A stretch of DNA of 24,130 nt from UBA5266 sp002411545 (lineage in GTDB: Bacteria > Bacteroidota > Bacteroidia > Bacteroidales > WCHB1-69): contig JAQUWC010000022.1 of assembly GCA_028693085.1 (NCBI GenBank), positions 1 to 24,130 of the forward strand, in the 5' to 3' direction. A model generated the notes under the pieces. That model was not told where the DNA came from. It searched no databases and was given only the letters and a program-made list of their open reading frames with translations. Each line of letters opens with the position of its first letter. The first letter of the stretch is position 1. This document shows, in pieces, positions 23,993-24,130 of the stretch. A program made the translations under genes and the position numbers.

Positions 23993-24130
23993 AGTACGGT
24001 TGCAAAAATACTAATTTTAGGATTCCGTTCGTCATTTAACCCCTAAATCTTTTGAGGTTTCAGGAACCGTAAGTTTTTTTTAGAGACGAACAAGTCGTAT
24101 TAGTTTAATACATATTAATTTTTCGAATTC
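23993..24130. other. Right-end intergenic stretch
   Basis: 138 bp with the cca promoter at its left. Near 24053-24080 a weak GGTT...AACC hairpin is followed by a T-rich run, which could end a plus-strand transcript. No ORF was seen. Confidence 0.35.
24003..24010 (-). promoter_or_regulatory. Putative -7 promoter element of cca-coaE
   Basis: On the minus strand the sequence is TATTTTTG followed by C, matching TAnnTTTG. It lies about 10 bases upstream of the cca ATG, so the transcript would be leaderless or nearly so. Confidence 0.4.

Noticed and set aside
24119..24130. Window ends in GAATTC (EcoRI site)
   Set aside because: It could hint at a clone end, but a single six-base site is expected by chance in AT-rich DNA.
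1..24130. CRISPR arrays, tRNA or rRNA genes, riboswitches, prophage
   Set aside because: No regularly spaced repeats, cloverleaf-like sequences, conserved rRNA segments, or phage structural or integrase genes were found on reading.

Overview
The window looks like chromosomal DNA of an anaerobic Bacteroidetes, most likely order Bacteroidales. Four things point there: low GC, many start regions preceded by the Bacteroidetes -7 motif TAnnTTTG instead of a Shine-Dalgarno sequence, a type IX secretion (T9SS) C-terminal sorting domain on a secreted protein, and typical Bacteroidetes families (DUF4249 lipoprotein, a PorE-like OmpA protein, a pRiA4b ORF-3-like protein next to miaA). I cannot name a genus from sequence alone.

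Layout. (1) 1-2449 is the accessory part: a repeat-rich stretch with a 13-bp hairpin, a 9-bp tandem repeat and two REP-like G/C-rich repeat copies. It is followed by an orphan tip of an RHS/YD-repeat polymorphic toxin with an HExxH metallopeptidase-like C-terminal domain, then a small exported protein that may be its immunity partner. The RHS core is split by an apparent one-base T insertion. (2) 2450-5392 (minus): miaA, an acidic pRiA4b ORF-3-like protein, and an exported bleomycin-hydrolase-type aminopeptidase. (3) 5694-10183 (plus): a lysine-ketoglutarate-reductase-like/AlaDH-PNT protein, a two-helix membrane protein, a DUF4249 lipoprotein, a membrane-anchored LytM protein that has lost its zinc ligands, and an RluA-type pseudouridine synthase, ending at a bidirectional terminator. 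(4) 10283-15282 (minus): a small T9SS cargo protein, rpmA and rplU, a TrmN6-like tRNA methyltransferase, and a P2-type cation ATPase with altered ion-site residues. (5) 15283-15824 is a long AT-rich intergenic region with two inverted repeats that share a half-site. (6) 15825-17825 (plus): a PorE-like TPR/PD40/OmpA protein. (7) 17846-19759 (minus): a PhnP-like metallo-beta-lactamase-fold hydrolase directly coupled (TAAATG) to a YqhD-type alcohol dehydrogenase. (8) 19988-21980 (plus): a small cupin, ResB-like and CcsA-like system II cytochrome c maturation proteins. (9) 21977-23992 (minus): coaE and a class II CCA-adding enzyme with an HD domain.

How it fits together. Much of the window is housekeeping: tRNA modification and maturation (miaA, trmN6-like, cca, a pseudouridine synthase), ribosomal proteins and CoA synthesis. 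Interleaved are envelope functions: PorE-like protein and T9SS cargo, LytM pseudoenzyme, DUF4249 lipoprotein and cytochrome c maturation. The left 2.4 kb is the part most likely to vary between strains. The least ordinary items are the decayed or orphan RHS metallopeptidase cassette, the zinc-ligand-less LytM protein, the ATPase with altered M5/M6 residues, and the palindromes at the cupin promoter and upstream of the PorE-like gene. No tRNA, rRNA, CRISPR array or intact transposase was seen.
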